From: Crocinitomicaceae bacterium
Lineage (GTDB): Bacteria > Bacteroidota > Bacteroidia > Flavobacteriales_D > Crocinitomicaceae
NCBI GenBank assembly: GCA_020436025.1
Contig: JAGQYP010000039.1
Span: 1-33,661, forward strand
Direction of reading: 5' to 3'
Length of the DNA: 33,661 nt
The notes under the pieces were generated by a model. The model was not told the DNA's origin. It searched no databases and saw only the letters and a program-made list of their open reading frames with translations. Each line of letters begins with the position of its first letter. Position 1 is the first letter of the stretch. Shown here in pieces: positions 17,720 to 27,264 of the stretch. The position numbers and the translations under genes were made by a program.

Positions 17720-18351
17720 TGATTGAAACTTACCTGACATCCGGATTATTAGCGTATTTACTGGGCTCAGTTCCAACTGCGGTATGGGTTGGAAAGGCTT
17801 TTTATGGCGTTGATGTTCGAAATGAAGGAAGTAAAAATGCGGGAGCAACAAACACCTTTCGAGTCTTAGGTAAAAAACCCGGCATCATTGTTCTGGTTAT
17901 TGATATTCTTAAAGGAGTCATTGCTGTTCTTCTCCCCTTGTTCATCTTCTCTTTGCAATCGGATAGTCTTTTGTATGGAAACATCAAGGTACTTTGCGGT
18001 ATCATGGCGGTAGTTGGACATATCTTCCCTGTTTTTGCAGGATTCAATGGCGGAAAGGGAGTGGCTACCTCTTTGGGAGTTGTCATTGGGATTAGTCCAC
18101 CTGCTGCAGCCATTTGTATTACTTTGTTTTTAATTGTTTTTATCGCCTCTCAATTTGTCTCGTTAGGGGCCATTATTGCTTCCATTGCTTTTCCTTTGAC
18201 AATCATCTTTGTTTTAAAGGAAGATAACCAGATATTAATCGTCTTTTCCGTGGTTCTTGCCATCGCCGTCATCCTTGCACACAGGAAGAATATTACTCGT
18301 CTTCTGGCAGGGAATGAAAATAAAATGAACCTTTTTAAGAAAAAATCGTAG
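17719..18351 (+). CDS. plsY: Glycerol-3-phosphate acyltransferase (acyl-phosphate dependent)
   Basis: 210 residues, typical length. PlsY transfers an acyl group from acyl-phosphate to glycerol 3-phosphate, the first step of phospholipid synthesis, in the inner membrane. The conserved motifs are present: GSVPTAVWVGK (16-26), NEGSKNAGATNTFRVLGKKPG (the second motif, about 35-55), and GHIFPVFAGFNGGKGVATSLG (about 100-120), with five or so spans. The ATG overlaps the stop of the large secreted protein (TAATG). The C-terminus is basic and ends NLFKKKS. Confidence 0.96.
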   Translation: MIETYLTSGLLAYLLGSVPTAVWVGKAFYGVDVRNEGSKNAGATNTFRVLGKKPGIIVLVIDILKGVIAVLLPLFIFSLQSDSLLYGNIKVLCGIMAVVGHIFPVFAGFNGGKGVATSLGVVIGISPPAAAICITLFLIVFIASQFVSLGAIIASIAFPLTIIFVLKEDNQILIVFSVVLAIAVILAHRKNITRLLAGNENKMNLFKKKS

Positions 18352-18411
18352 AAATTACTTTAATTGATTAGTAATACGGTGAACCTAATTCTTTTACGAT
18401 TGTACCAGAAT

Positions 18412-18426
18412 AGGAGAAATAACGTG
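18412..18426 (+). promoter_or_regulatory. Shine-Dalgarno site that sets the start of the giant SPOR protein
   Basis: AGGAG (18412-18416) precedes a GTG (18424-18426) by 7 nt. Strong Shine-Dalgarno sequences are rare in this window. The GTG start gives a standard signal peptide (MTYRLFYIAVLFLFGIWTS), while the longer frame from TTG 18364 would bury it 20 residues in. Confidence 0.75.
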
Positions 18427-21400
18427 ACATACAGACTTTTTTACATAGCAGTCTTATTCCTCTTCGGAATTTGGACGTCAAACACGTACGCTCAGCAAAC
18501 TCCTGAAGAACTTGCCAAACAGGCTAATGAACTGTTTGAACAGGGGAAATATGTTGAAGCAACTCCATTATTCAATAGATTGCTTTCTAACGATCAAAGG
18601 AACTATGAGTGGAACTATAAATACGGAACCTGTTTGATCTACAATGCTTCCAACAAGGGAGATGCAATCAAGTATTTAAAATTTGCCGTTAAAGGAAGTG
18701 TTCCAGCAGAAGCCAACTATTATTTGGGAAAAGCTTTTCATCTGGATTTTCAATTTAATGAGGCGCAAAAATATTATAGTCGATACAAGAAAGAAGCCGG
18801 ATCCAAGGCCTTAAGAAATTTAGATGTTGACCGTCAAATTCAGATGTGTAAGAATGGTCAGCAGCTTTTGAGTACCATGAATGACTTGGTAATTGTTTCT
18901 AGAAAGACCATTAAAGAAGAAGATTTTTTCAGGGTGTACGACCTTTCTGGAATTGGAGGAACGATCCTGGTAACTCAAGACTATCAATCCAAATTGGATA
19001 AGAAAAACGGACATGTTCCAGTAGTTCATTTTGACAAAGATGCTCAATTCATTGTTTTTAGTTCTTATGGTGAATCTGGTGACAATCTTGATTTGTACAT
19101 GAAAAGAAAACTTCCAAATGGCACATATTCATTACCTATGAAATTGGAAGGTTCGGTGAATACACAGTTCGATGAAGGATACGCCTACATGCACCCCGAC
19201 GGTCGGAAACTTTATTTCTCTTCAAAAGGTCATAATTCCATGGGAGGCTACGATGTTTTTGAGGCAGATTACAATCCGGAAACCAACACTTTTAGTAATG
19301 TTAAGAATCTGGATTTTGCTATTTCAACTCCAGCCAATGATATCTTTTTCATTGTAGACAAAAACTTCGAAAACTGTTATTTCGCATCCGATCGACAATC
19401 AAAGGATGGGAAAATACATGTGTATAAAGCCTTGGTGACCCGAATTCCTGCACAGATGGCGGTGATCAAGGGTGATTTTGTCAATAAGATCAATGCCAGC
19501 AATAAAAAAGCAGAGATTACCGTGCAAGATTTTGCTACAGGTAAAGACATTGGAAAATTCAACACCAAAGCGGATGGAGGCTATTTGATTGTGATGCCTA
19601 AGCCCGGGAAGTACAAATATTTTGTGAATGCTGATGGTTCGGAATTGACCCATGTTGCCGTGGTTGAAGTGCCTTATCTGAAAGAATTCAGACCTTTAAA
19701 GCAAGGCATGGAATTGGTGACGATGGACGGACATGAACAACTCATCATCAACAATAAATTTGACGAACTATTTGATGACCCAGCAGCCATTCTTGCAGAA
19801 ATCTATAAACAGAAAGCGGAATTGGCTCCCAACTCTGGTGACTTTGATTTAGATTCCTTAAAGAAAGCAGGAAATGTAGAGAAAGTTTTAGAGGAACTTG
19901 GTTTGAGCAAACTTCTTCCAATGGAAATGGGAGAATTGGCTAAAAGAACATTAGAGGATATTAAAATTGAGTTGAATTCGGCAGATGACAAGAAAAATGT
20001 CGCTGAAAATTTAGCTCAGAAAAAAATCAATGATTCCAAAGAGGCCATTAAAAAAGCTGAAGATTTATTGAATCAAGCAAAGAATGAGAAAAACCCGGAT
20101 CTTAAGAATCAATTATTGGCTGAGGCTGGTGAGCAATTTGACAAAGCAAGTATTCTTCAAAAAGAGGCTAAAAGTGCCTTAAACATTGTTGCAACGAATG
20201 AAAGTAAAAAGGACAGCTTAAAGAATGTCATTTCCCAAGGAGAAAACTTCGTGAAAGCCTATGAAACAGCTTTGAAAAATGAAGATGACGATGCTAAAAA
20301 CAAAGCGATTCAGGAAAATCTAAACTATTTGACTGTGGTTTCCATTAATGAAAGTGGAGACAATCCTAATTTGAAAAATGACGACGTTAGCAAAGCTCAG
20401 GATAAATACAAAGAAATCACCAAACAGTTGAATGAAGCGGAGGTGAAAGTAATTGCTCTGGAGAATGAAATTGCTGAATTGAATCAAACCTTAAAAACCA
20501 CCAAAAAGAAGAAGGACAAGGAAGATATTGAGAATAAAATCGCCGCTAAAAAAGATGAGATCAGTGAATTGAAGCAGATGGTGATTCCGAATTTGGAAAA
20601 GAAACTACAAAAAGCCAAGCATGATTACGATGATGCAGTTTCGAAGTTGAATGTTCAAAATGAGATCAATGACGCTCTGATTTCCGGAAATGTTCCTGCA
20701 GCGACTAATTTGGATGTATCTAAAACGGATAACGATATTGAAAATCTTAAAAATAAGATCAGAGAATTCGAAGCCATTTATGAAGCCGATACCAAAAAGA
20801 TCAAAGACGAAATTGCTAACAATCAGAATATCACTCAAAGAACTGGAGTTTATTCGAATCTGAAAGAAGAGGAAATTGTAGAACAGATCGAACCGGATTA
20901 TGAGAAAAAGATTGAAGAAATCAAAAATTCAGGGGAACCACAAAGAAAAATTTGGGAAGATTTAATTGAAGAGAATGACAAGTTGATACGAAATTTGGAC
21001 GACAAAATCAATGAACTGAATGACAAGATCAATGGGGATCCGAACAATAAAGACGTTCAAAAGTGGAAGGATGATTTAGCTACCCTAGAGGAAATAAAAG
21101 AAAGAAAAATCTGGGAGAACGATGAGATCAAAAAAGAGATCAAAGAATACGACAATACAGCAGATAACAATGACGTAAAAAACGTAAGCTCAGTTGAAGA
21201 TCTAGATCCTAACTACAATTCCAAGAAGACGGATATTGAAAATGATGCCAATTTGAATGATGCTCAGAAAGCTGAAAAAGTGAAGACGCTGAATGAGAAT
21301 ACATTGAATCAGGTAAACAATCAGATCAATTTAACCGAGGAAAAAATTAAGTCTGAAAATGATCCGGATCAAAAGACTCAACTGAATAATTCTCTTGATA

Positions 21401-24400
21401 ATCTGAATAAGATCAAAACAGATTTGGAAAATGAAATTGAAGCCAACAACAAGGTTATCGCTTCCAATAATGGAAATAATAACGGGGGAAACAATGGCAA
21501 CAATAACGGAAACAACAACGGCGGGAACAATGGAAATAATGGTGGAAATAACGCCGGAACTGTATTGGCGGTGAATTCCGTAAATGATATTGATCCCAAT
21601 TACAATTCTAAAAAATCAGATATTGAAAACGATGCCAATCTGAATGCCGCAGAAAAAGCAGAGAAATTAAAACAATTGAATACGAATACTCTTAATGATG
21701 TAATTCAGAAAAAAGATTTGGCTCAAAATCAGTTGAATAACGAGACCGATCCAATCAAAAAGACGCAGCTTACCAACTCCATCGAGAATTTAGATGCCAT
21801 TCAGACGAATCTGGAAAACGAGATTGAAGCCAATAACAATGTCATTGCTTCCAATAATGGAAATAATAACGGCGGAAACAATAACGGAAACAACGGAAAC
21901 AACAACGGAAACAACAATGGAAATAATGCCGGAACTGTATTAGCTGTGAATTCTGTAAACGACATTGATCCGAACTACAATTCTAAGAAATCAGATATTG
22001 AAAATGACGTCAACCTCTCTCCTACTGAAAGAGCTGAAGAATTAAAAAAATTGAATCAAAAAACTTTGGATGAAGTGATTCAGAAAAAAGATTTGGCTCA
22101 AAACCAGTTGAACAATGAGACGGATCCAACGAAAAAGACGCAGCTTAACAACTCCATCGAGAATTTAAATGCCATTCAGACGAATCTGGAAAATGAGATT
22201 GAAGCCAATAACAATGTTATCGCTTCCAATAATGGAAATAATAACGGCGGAAACAATGGCAACAATAACGGAAACAACAACGGGGGGAACAACGGAAACA
22301 ATGGAGGAAATAATACCAATGTTGTTGCCATCGCAGTAACTTCTGTAAATGATGTAGATCCGAATTACAATTCCAATAAGTCCAATATTGAAAATGATGC
22401 GAATCTGAGCCCAGAAGAAAAAGCTGAAAAACTGAAGCAATTGCATCAAAATGCATTAAATCAGGTAAACCAGCAAATTGAATTGAACCAAAATCAGCTG
22501 GCAAACGAAACGGATAAAAAGAAGAAAAAAGAGATTACCAAGTCTTTGGATAAGTTAGCTACGATCAAAGCGGATCTCGAAAAAGAAATTGCAGCCAATG
22601 AAGCCATCATAGCTTCCAATAACGGTGGGAATAATGGGAACAACAATGGGAATAATAATGGAAACAATGGAAATAACGGAAACAATAATGGTGGAAACAA
22701 TGCTACTAATGTAGTTGCCGTAAATTCAATTGATGACGTTGATCCCAACTACAATTCTAAAAAATCAGATATTGAAAATAATGTAGACTTCACTCCTGCT
22801 GAAAGAGCTGAGAAACTAAATCAGTTGAATCAAGTCGCATTGAATCAGGTGAACAATCAAATTCATCTTACTCAGAACCAGTTAGAAGAGGAAGCAGATC
22901 CAGATAAAATGTCGGAATTAAACAATTCTCTGGATAAACTGAATGCCATTAAAACGGATCTCGAAAATGAGATCGAAAGCAATAACGCTGTGATTGCTTC
23001 CAACAATGGAGGAAATAATAATGGTAATAACGGTGGAAACAATAATGGTGGGAATAACGGGAACAACAACGGTGGCAATAATGCTAATAACAATGGAAAT
23101 AATGCGGGAACCGTTTTAGCTGTTAATTCTGTAAACGACATTGATCCGAACTACAATTCTAAGAAATCGGATATTGAAAATGATGCCAACCTCTCTCCTG
23201 CTGAACGTGCCGAGAAGTTAAAGCAATTGAATCAGAATACACTGGATGAAGTCATTCAGAAAAAAGACATGGCTCAAAATCAGTTGAATAATGAGACGGA
23301 TCCAACGAAAAAGACCCAACTCAACAACTCTATTGAGAATTTGAATGCCATTCAGACGAATCTGGAAAATGAAATTGAAGCCAATAATTCGGCTATTGCT
23401 GCCAACAATGGTGGGAACAACAATGGAAATAACGGTAATAACGGTAATAACGGAAACAATGCAAATGCAAACAATGCCTCTAACCTTTCTGTTATTAACG
23501 GCATTGGCGACTTAGATCCAAATTATGAAGATCAGATTGAGAATATTGGTAACTCTGAACTTTCTACTTTGGACAAGGCGAAGGAGAAAAATAAGGTGCA
23601 TGAAAATTTCTTGTCGATTGTCAACAATGAGTTAGCCGCTACCAATAAAGCATTAAGTACCAACCCGGGAGATGCCAAACTTCAGGAAAGAAAAACGATT
23701 CTGGAGAAAATCAAAAACCAGGTGGTTCAAGACATCAATAGAAATAAAGAAATCATCAAAAAAGAAGAGGAAAAGAACTTTGATGTGGCTGACGAAAACG
23801 TAAAAGAGATTCTGAACAACAACAATCAGTCGGATCCAAATAATGCTGTAATCGCTTTGGTCAACAACACCTCTGTGAACGCAAATGATCCAAAGAATAA
23901 AGTAGAAAATACAGATCCAAATAAATTCAAATCGGAAGATTCTAAGAACAAATTTGAAGAAATCAAGACCGATGTTGAGGATTTAAAGGAATTAAAAGAT
24001 GAAAACGCAACGCTCAAAGAGGAATTGAATGGAGCGGATGAGAAAGAGGCCAATAAGATCCAGAAAGCCATCACCAAGAATGAGAAAAAGATTCAAGAAC
24101 AGGAAACTGAAGTGTTAGAAAAAATTGGTCCGATCAAAAACGAAGAGATCAATGCAGGAATTAAGGAAAACAATGAATTAAGCAAAAATGTAGCTGAAGT
24201 TGGAGTAACGAACAATACAGACATCCTTAAAAACAGTGAAAGAAAGATTGCAGAGGCCATTGTACTTCAAGATGAAGCAAAAGAACTGAGAGACCAGGCG
24301 GCAAAGACCAAAGACAAGGAAGAAAAGAATACTTTATTGAAGCAAGCCTTGGAAAAAGAAAATCAGGCAATTGCTCTATTGGACAACAATAAAACGGCCT

Positions 24401-26952
24401 TGAATGTTGCCAAGAAAGATGCTGAACTGAACAAGAAAATTGTGAGCGCCGTCGTGATCAACAATGTTCCTGAAAACAAAAATGAGAGAGAAAGTACAAA
24501 GCAAAAGAATCTGGCCAAACAATATTTGAACGAAGCGGATAATCTTCAGAATGAAGCTCAGAACTTAAGAGATAGTTCGGCGACTGCGAAAAAGAAGTAT
24601 CAGCAAGCTTTGGTCAATGAAGCCGATGAAAAAGAAAAGCAGGCAAATAAGAAATTCCAGACTGGAAATCAGATCATGGAAAATGCTAAAGTCATTGAAG
24701 AGAAAGAAAATGAATGGTTAGAAGCACATAAAGATTCACTTAAAGATAGAGAACTTGCACCGGCGATAGTCAATGAAGTGGCTTCGAAAAAAGAGTTTGA
24801 CGAATACAAGAAAAATATTGATGCAGCCAATGCCAAAACAAAAGAAGCAGATGTCATAGCCGAAGAAATTAAAGTGCTTCAGAATAGCTCGAAAAGAAAA
24901 ATTGTGGAAGCGGTTGTGAACTACAATATTGCGGATACTACAAAATTAGAAAACAAAGCAGATGCGGAAATAAAAGCCAAACAAGCTGAAATCAAAGCAG
25001 AAGAAGATCTGAAAAAAGTAGAGGCACTTCAAAAGAAAGAAGCTGCATTGAGAGCAGAAGCGAAAGATTTAAGAGCCAATGCTTACACGGCTATTGAAGA
25101 GTTAGATACTGCCACTGCAAACAATATCATTGCGGCGGCCAACCAAGATGTTAAACCAGTTCAGGTAGAAGAAGTGAATCTTGCAGATGCAGATTTCAAA
25201 ACTCCGACCAAATTGAACGGACAAAATGTGTTTAGATTAACCAATGGAGATTCTCCATATAATGCCAACAATCCAGTTCCAACTGCAGGAGTAGTTGAGG
25301 GATTGGTGTTCAAGGTTCAGGTGGGCGCATTCTCAAAACCCATACCGCAAAACACCTTTGCTAAATTCGCTCCTTTGTCGACCGAAGCAATTAATGGTGG
25401 ACCGGTAAAAAGATATATGGTGGGATATTTTGCCACTAAAGATCCAGCATTCCAAGCCAGGGATCAAATTAGAGGAATGGGTTATTCTGATGCATTTGTA
25501 GTGGCCTATTTGAATGGTAAACGAATTTCCATGGGTGAAGCAGATCGATTGATTAATTCTGGAGATATTCCTGTAATTGCTTCGAACAATGGCAATAACC
25601 AAAACAATAATGCGGGTAATAACAATGCCAACAACGGAAATAATCAGAATAATAACAATGCTGGGAACAACAATGGTAATAACCAAAACAATAATGCTGG
25701 AAACAACCAGAATAATAACGCGGCAAACAATAATGCGAACAATGGCAACAATCAGAATAATAACAACGCCGGAAATTCGAATTACAATAATGCTGCAGGA
25801 GCGGTAAACTCGACTCAAGTGGAGCAAATGGCTGGATTGTTCTTTACCGTGCAAATTGGGGTGTACAACAGACCTGTTTCCGCAGCTACTTTGAAAAATG
25901 TAAGTCCGATCAACTCGCAAAAGACAGAGAGCAACCAAATCAGATATTCCACGGGAGTATTCAAAGATGTGCCTTCTGCCATTAGTAGAAGAGATCAGAT
26001 AAGAGCCAGAGGAATTAGTGATGCTTTTGTTACTGCCTATTACAATGGAAAACGAATTACGGTAGCTGAAGCCAATAGATTACTTCAGGAAAATGGAAAC
26101 GGTATTCTTTATTCAGGAGGAACAATTGAAAATAATGGGAATGTTGACAACAATAACAACAACGACAACAATGCCAACAACGGAAACAATGACAATAACG
26201 ATAATAACAATGATAATAATGGTGGCAATCAAAACAACAATGCAGTTTTAGACAATGCTAATCCATCACCAGAAGGAGTTTATTTCAGAGTTGATATTGG
26301 AACTTACGGGGAAGATGTTCCTCAGGAAATTGCGAAGTATTTGTTCGATCAGAATTATAAGATTGAGAATGAATTGTTGATCTCTGGAGACATTAATTTC
26401 TTCACCAATAAGATCGAGAAATACGAAAAAGCCTCTCAGTTAAAGCAGAAATTGGTTGATGATGGATTAGCGAAAGCTTTTGTAAGAGCGTACTATAAAT
26501 ACGATGAAATCACTTTGGGATCAGCAATGAAAATTTTGGCTGGAGAAAAAGTGGAAATTCAACCGATACAAAATGAAATTGAAATAGAGGATAAGATTGA
26601 GAATCCAAATAATGTAGATACAACGGCTCAAAATATAGACAACGGGCCTAAACAAATTTCTCCTGCAGATTATAAAAAAGAGGCAGTTTATTTCAGATTG
26701 ATCATGGGAACTTATGATGGAGAAGTACCGAATGAACAAGCAAAATATTTCTTCGACTCAAGTATCAAATCAGAAGAAGATGAATTGGGAAGAACGACAT
26801 TCTACAAAGGAAACTATCCAACTTTTGAAGAAGTGGAAAATGCTCAAAAGGATCTCATGCAAAAAGGATTCAAAGGATCAGAGATTAAAGCATACTATAA
26901 ATATGAAGAAATTAGCGTAGATTTGGCGAAAATTATTCTTGAATACAAATAA
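18424..26952 (+). CDS. Giant PorE-like envelope protein: TPR, PD40, coiled coils, six 125-residue repeats, four SPOR-like domains
   Basis: 2842 residues. Signal peptide (1-23, ending NTYAQQ); TPR-like helices (about 26-130); three PD40/WD40-like strands (about 200-340, e.g. DEGYAYMHPDGRKLYFSS); a regulatory-like beta domain (about 345-405); a long Lys/Glu-rich coiled coil (about 500-900); six near-identical repeats with Asn/Gly linkers (about 920-1690); further coiled coil (to about 2270). Four SPOR-like domains start near 2293 (GLVFKVQVGAF), 2471 (GLFFTVQIGVY), 2618 (GVYFRVDIGTY) and 2753 (AVYFRLIMGTY). SPOR domains bind peptidoglycan lacking stem peptides. The front part matches PorE, a T9SS-associated anchor, but the usual OmpA-like end is replaced by SPOR domains. 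A periplasmic scaffold between outer membrane and cell wall is likely (inference). It lies 72 nt after plsY and 5 nt before clpS. Mass is roughly 310 kDa. Confidence 0.88.
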   Translation: MTYRLFYIAVLFLFGIWTSNTYAQQTPEELAKQANELFEQGKYVEATPLFNRLLSNDQRNYEWNYKYGTCLIYNASNKGDAIKYLKFAVKGSVPAEANYYLGKAFHLDFQFNEAQKYYSRYKKEAGSKALRNLDVDRQIQMCKNGQQLLSTMNDLVIVSRKTIKEEDFFRVYDLSGIGGTILVTQDYQSKLDKKNGHVPVVHFDKDAQFIVFSSYGESGDNLDLYMKRKLPNGTYSLPMKLEGSVNTQFDEGYAYMHPDGRKLYFSSKGHNSMGGYDVFEADYNPETNTFSNVKNLDFAISTPANDIFFIVDKNFENCYFASDRQSKDGKIHVYKALVTRIPAQMAVIKGDFVNKINASNKKAEITVQDFATGKDIGKFNTKADGGYLIVMPKPGKYKYFVNADGSELTHVAVVEVPYLKEFRPLKQGMELVTMDGHEQLIINNKFDELFDDPAAILAEIYKQKAELAPNSGDFDLDSLKKAGNVEKVLEELGLSKLLPMEMGELAKRTLEDIKIELNSADDKKNVAENLAQKKINDSKEAIKKAEDLLNQAKNEKNPDLKNQLLAEAGEQFDKASILQKEAKSALNIVATNESKKDSLKNVISQGENFVKAYETALKNEDDDAKNKAIQENLNYLTVVSINESGDNPNLKNDDVSKAQDKYKEITKQLNEAEVKVIALENEIAELNQTLKTTKKKKDKEDIENKIAAKKDEISELKQMVIPNLEKKLQKAKHDYDDAVSKLNVQNEINDALISGNVPAATNLDVSKTDNDIENLKNKIREFEAIYEADTKKIKDEIANNQNITQRTGVYSNLKEEEIVEQIEPDYEKKIEEIKNSGEPQRKIWEDLIEENDKLIRNLDDKINELNDKINGDPNNKDVQKWKDDLATLEEIKERKIWENDEIKKEIKEYDNTADNNDVKNVSSVEDLDPNYNSKKTDIENDANLNDAQKAEKVKTLNENTLNQVNNQINLTEEKIKSENDPDQKTQLNNSLDNLNKIKTDLENEIEANNKVIASNNGNNNGGNNGNNNGNNNGGNNGNNGGNNAGTVLAVNSVNDIDPNYNSKKSDIENDANLNAAEKAEKLKQLNTNTLNDVIQKKDLAQNQLNNETDPIKKTQLTNSIENLDAIQTNLENEIEANNNVIASNNGNNNGGNNNGNNGNNNGNNNGNNAGTVLAVNSVNDIDPNYNSKKSDIENDVNLSPTERAEELKKLNQKTLDEVIQKKDLAQNQLNNETDPTKKTQLNNSIENLNAIQTNLENEIEANNNVIASNNGNNNGGNNGNNNGNNNGGNNGNNGGNNTNVVAIAVTSVNDVDPNYNSNKSNIENDANLSPEEKAEKLKQLHQNALNQVNQQIELNQNQLANETDKKKKKEITKSLDKLATIKADLEKEIAANEAIIASNNGGNNGNNNGNNNGNNGNNGNNNGGNNATNVVAVNSIDDVDPNYNSKKSDIENNVDFTPAERAEKLNQLNQVALNQVNNQIHLTQNQLEEEADPDKMSELNNSLDKLNAIKTDLENEIESNNAVIASNNGGNNNGNNGGNNNGGNNGNNNGGNNANNNGNNAGTVLAVNSVNDIDPNYNSKKSDIENDANLSPAERAEKLKQLNQNTLDEVIQKKDMAQNQLNNETDPTKKTQLNNSIENLNAIQTNLENEIEANNSAIAANNGGNNNGNNGNNGNNGNNANANNASNLSVINGIGDLDPNYEDQIENIGNSELSTLDKAKEKNKVHENFLSIVNNELAATNKALSTNPGDAKLQERKTILEKIKNQVVQDINRNKEIIKKEEEKNFDVADENVKEILNNNNQSDPNNAVIALVNNTSVNANDPKNKVENTDPNKFKSEDSKNKFEEIKTDVEDLKELKDENATLKEELNGADEKEANKIQKAITKNEKKIQEQETEVLEKIGPIKNEEINAGIKENNELSKNVAEVGVTNNTDILKNSERKIAEAIVLQDEAKELRDQAAKTKDKEEKNTLLKQALEKENQAIALLDNNKTALNVAKKDAELNKKIVSAVVINNVPENKNERESTKQKNLAKQYLNEADNLQNEAQNLRDSSATAKKKYQQALVNEADEKEKQANKKFQTGNQIMENAKVIEEKENEWLEAHKDSLKDRELAPAIVNEVASKKEFDEYKKNIDAANAKTKEADVIAEEIKVLQNSSKRKIVEAVVNYNIADTTKLENKADAEIKAKQAEIKAEEDLKKVEALQKKEAALRAEAKDLRANAYTAIEELDTATANNIIAAANQDVKPVQVEEVNLADADFKTPTKLNGQNVFRLTNGDSPYNANNPVPTAGVVEGLVFKVQVGAFSKPIPQNTFAKFAPLSTEAINGGPVKRYMVGYFATKDPAFQARDQIRGMGYSDAFVVAYLNGKRISMGEADRLINSGDIPVIASNNGNNQNNNAGNNNANNGNNQNNNNAGNNNGNNQNNNAGNNQNNNAANNNANNGNNQNNNNAGNSNYNNAAGAVNSTQVEQMAGLFFTVQIGVYNRPVSAATLKNVSPINSQKTESNQIRYSTGVFKDVPSAISRRDQIRARGISDAFVTAYYNGKRITVAEANRLLQENGNGILYSGGTIENNGNVDNNNNNDNNANNGNNDNNDNNNDNNGGNQNNNAVLDNANPSPEGVYFRVDIGTYGEDVPQEIAKYLFDQNYKIENELLISGDINFFTNKIEKYEKASQLKQKLVDDGLAKAFVRAYYKYDEITLGSAMKILAGEKVEIQPIQNEIEIEDKIENPNNVDTTAQNIDNGPKQISPADYKKEAVYFRLIMGTYDGEVPNEQAKYFFDSSIKSEEDELGRTTFYKGNYPTFEEVENAQKDLMQKGFKGSEIKAYYKYEEISVDLAKIILEYK
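20890..23780 (+). repeat. Tandem coding repeats (DPNYNSKK units) in the giant protein
   Basis: The motif DPNYNSKKSDIEND recurs with its first codon at 21205, 21592, 21967, 22357, 22741 and 23143, a period of 372-402 bp. Degenerate copies begin at 20890 (EPDYEKK) and 23515 (DPNYEDQ). Each unit is a helical pair (SDIENDANLSPAERAEKLKQ, then QNQLNNETDP.KKTQLNNSI and LENEIEANN), followed by a 20-40-residue linker of only Asn and Gly. Units starting at 21592, 21967 and 23143 are nearly identical in DNA, pointing to recent duplication or gene conversion. Confidence 0.92.
25588..25797 (+). repeat. Asn-rich linker between the first two SPOR-like domains
   Basis: About 70 codons are almost only Asn with Gln, Gly and Ala (for example NNNAGNNNANNGNNQNNNN), written in AAC/AAT codons. 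A second, Asp-containing linker lies at about 26131-26245, between domains two and three. Both are expected to be disordered spacers. Confidence 0.85.
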
Positions 26953-26957
26953 GTGAG

Positions 26958-27230
26958 ATGGGACAAACACAAGTACAAGAGGAAGTAGCGTTAGATCGCA
27001 TTGTAGATCAAGGGTTTAAAATCATTGTCTACAACGACGATTTCAATACGTTCGATCATGTCATCGACACACTTATCGATTTATGCTCGCATTCAAATAT
27101 TCAGGCGGAACAATGTGCCTGGATCATTCATAATAATGGTAAATGTGATGTAAAAAGAGGTTCTTACGAAAAATTAGAACCCATCTGTACTGGATTATTG
27201 GATAGAGGTTTGACAGCCGAAATCGAGTAA
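26958..27230 (+). CDS. clpS: ATP-dependent Clp protease adaptor ClpS
   Basis: 90 residues. ClpS binds the N-domain of the ClpA or ClpC chaperone and delivers substrates bearing bulky N-terminal residues. The core is clear: FKIIVYNDDFNTFDHVI (20-36), where the NDD..T pattern lines the substrate pocket, CSHSNIQAEQCAWIIHNNGK (43-62), and GSYEKLEP followed by the C-terminal LLDRGLTAEIE. The N-terminal extension is short. The ATG is 5 nt after the stop of the giant SPOR protein, so it ends the long plus-strand run. Confidence 0.95.
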   Translation: MGQTQVQEEVALDRIVDQGFKIIVYNDDFNTFDHVIDTLIDLCSHSNIQAEQCAWIIHNNGKCDVKRGSYEKLEPICTGLLDRGLTAEIE

Positions 27231-27264
27231 CTCCGGCGTCAAGCTCCATATATTTCTTAAGAAA

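Noticed and set aside
18364..18423. N-terminal extension of the giant protein from TTG 18364
   Set aside because: The GTG at 18424 has a Shine-Dalgarno sequence and gives a normal signal peptide.
20890..23780. CRISPR-like periodic repeats
   Set aside because: The period is about 385 bp and the repeats are in-frame coding units of one protein, with low-complexity linkers instead of unique spacers.
25333..25938. A 201-codon minus-strand frame opposite the SPOR linkers
   Set aside because: It mirrors the Asn-rich codons as Ile/Val runs and has no start signal.
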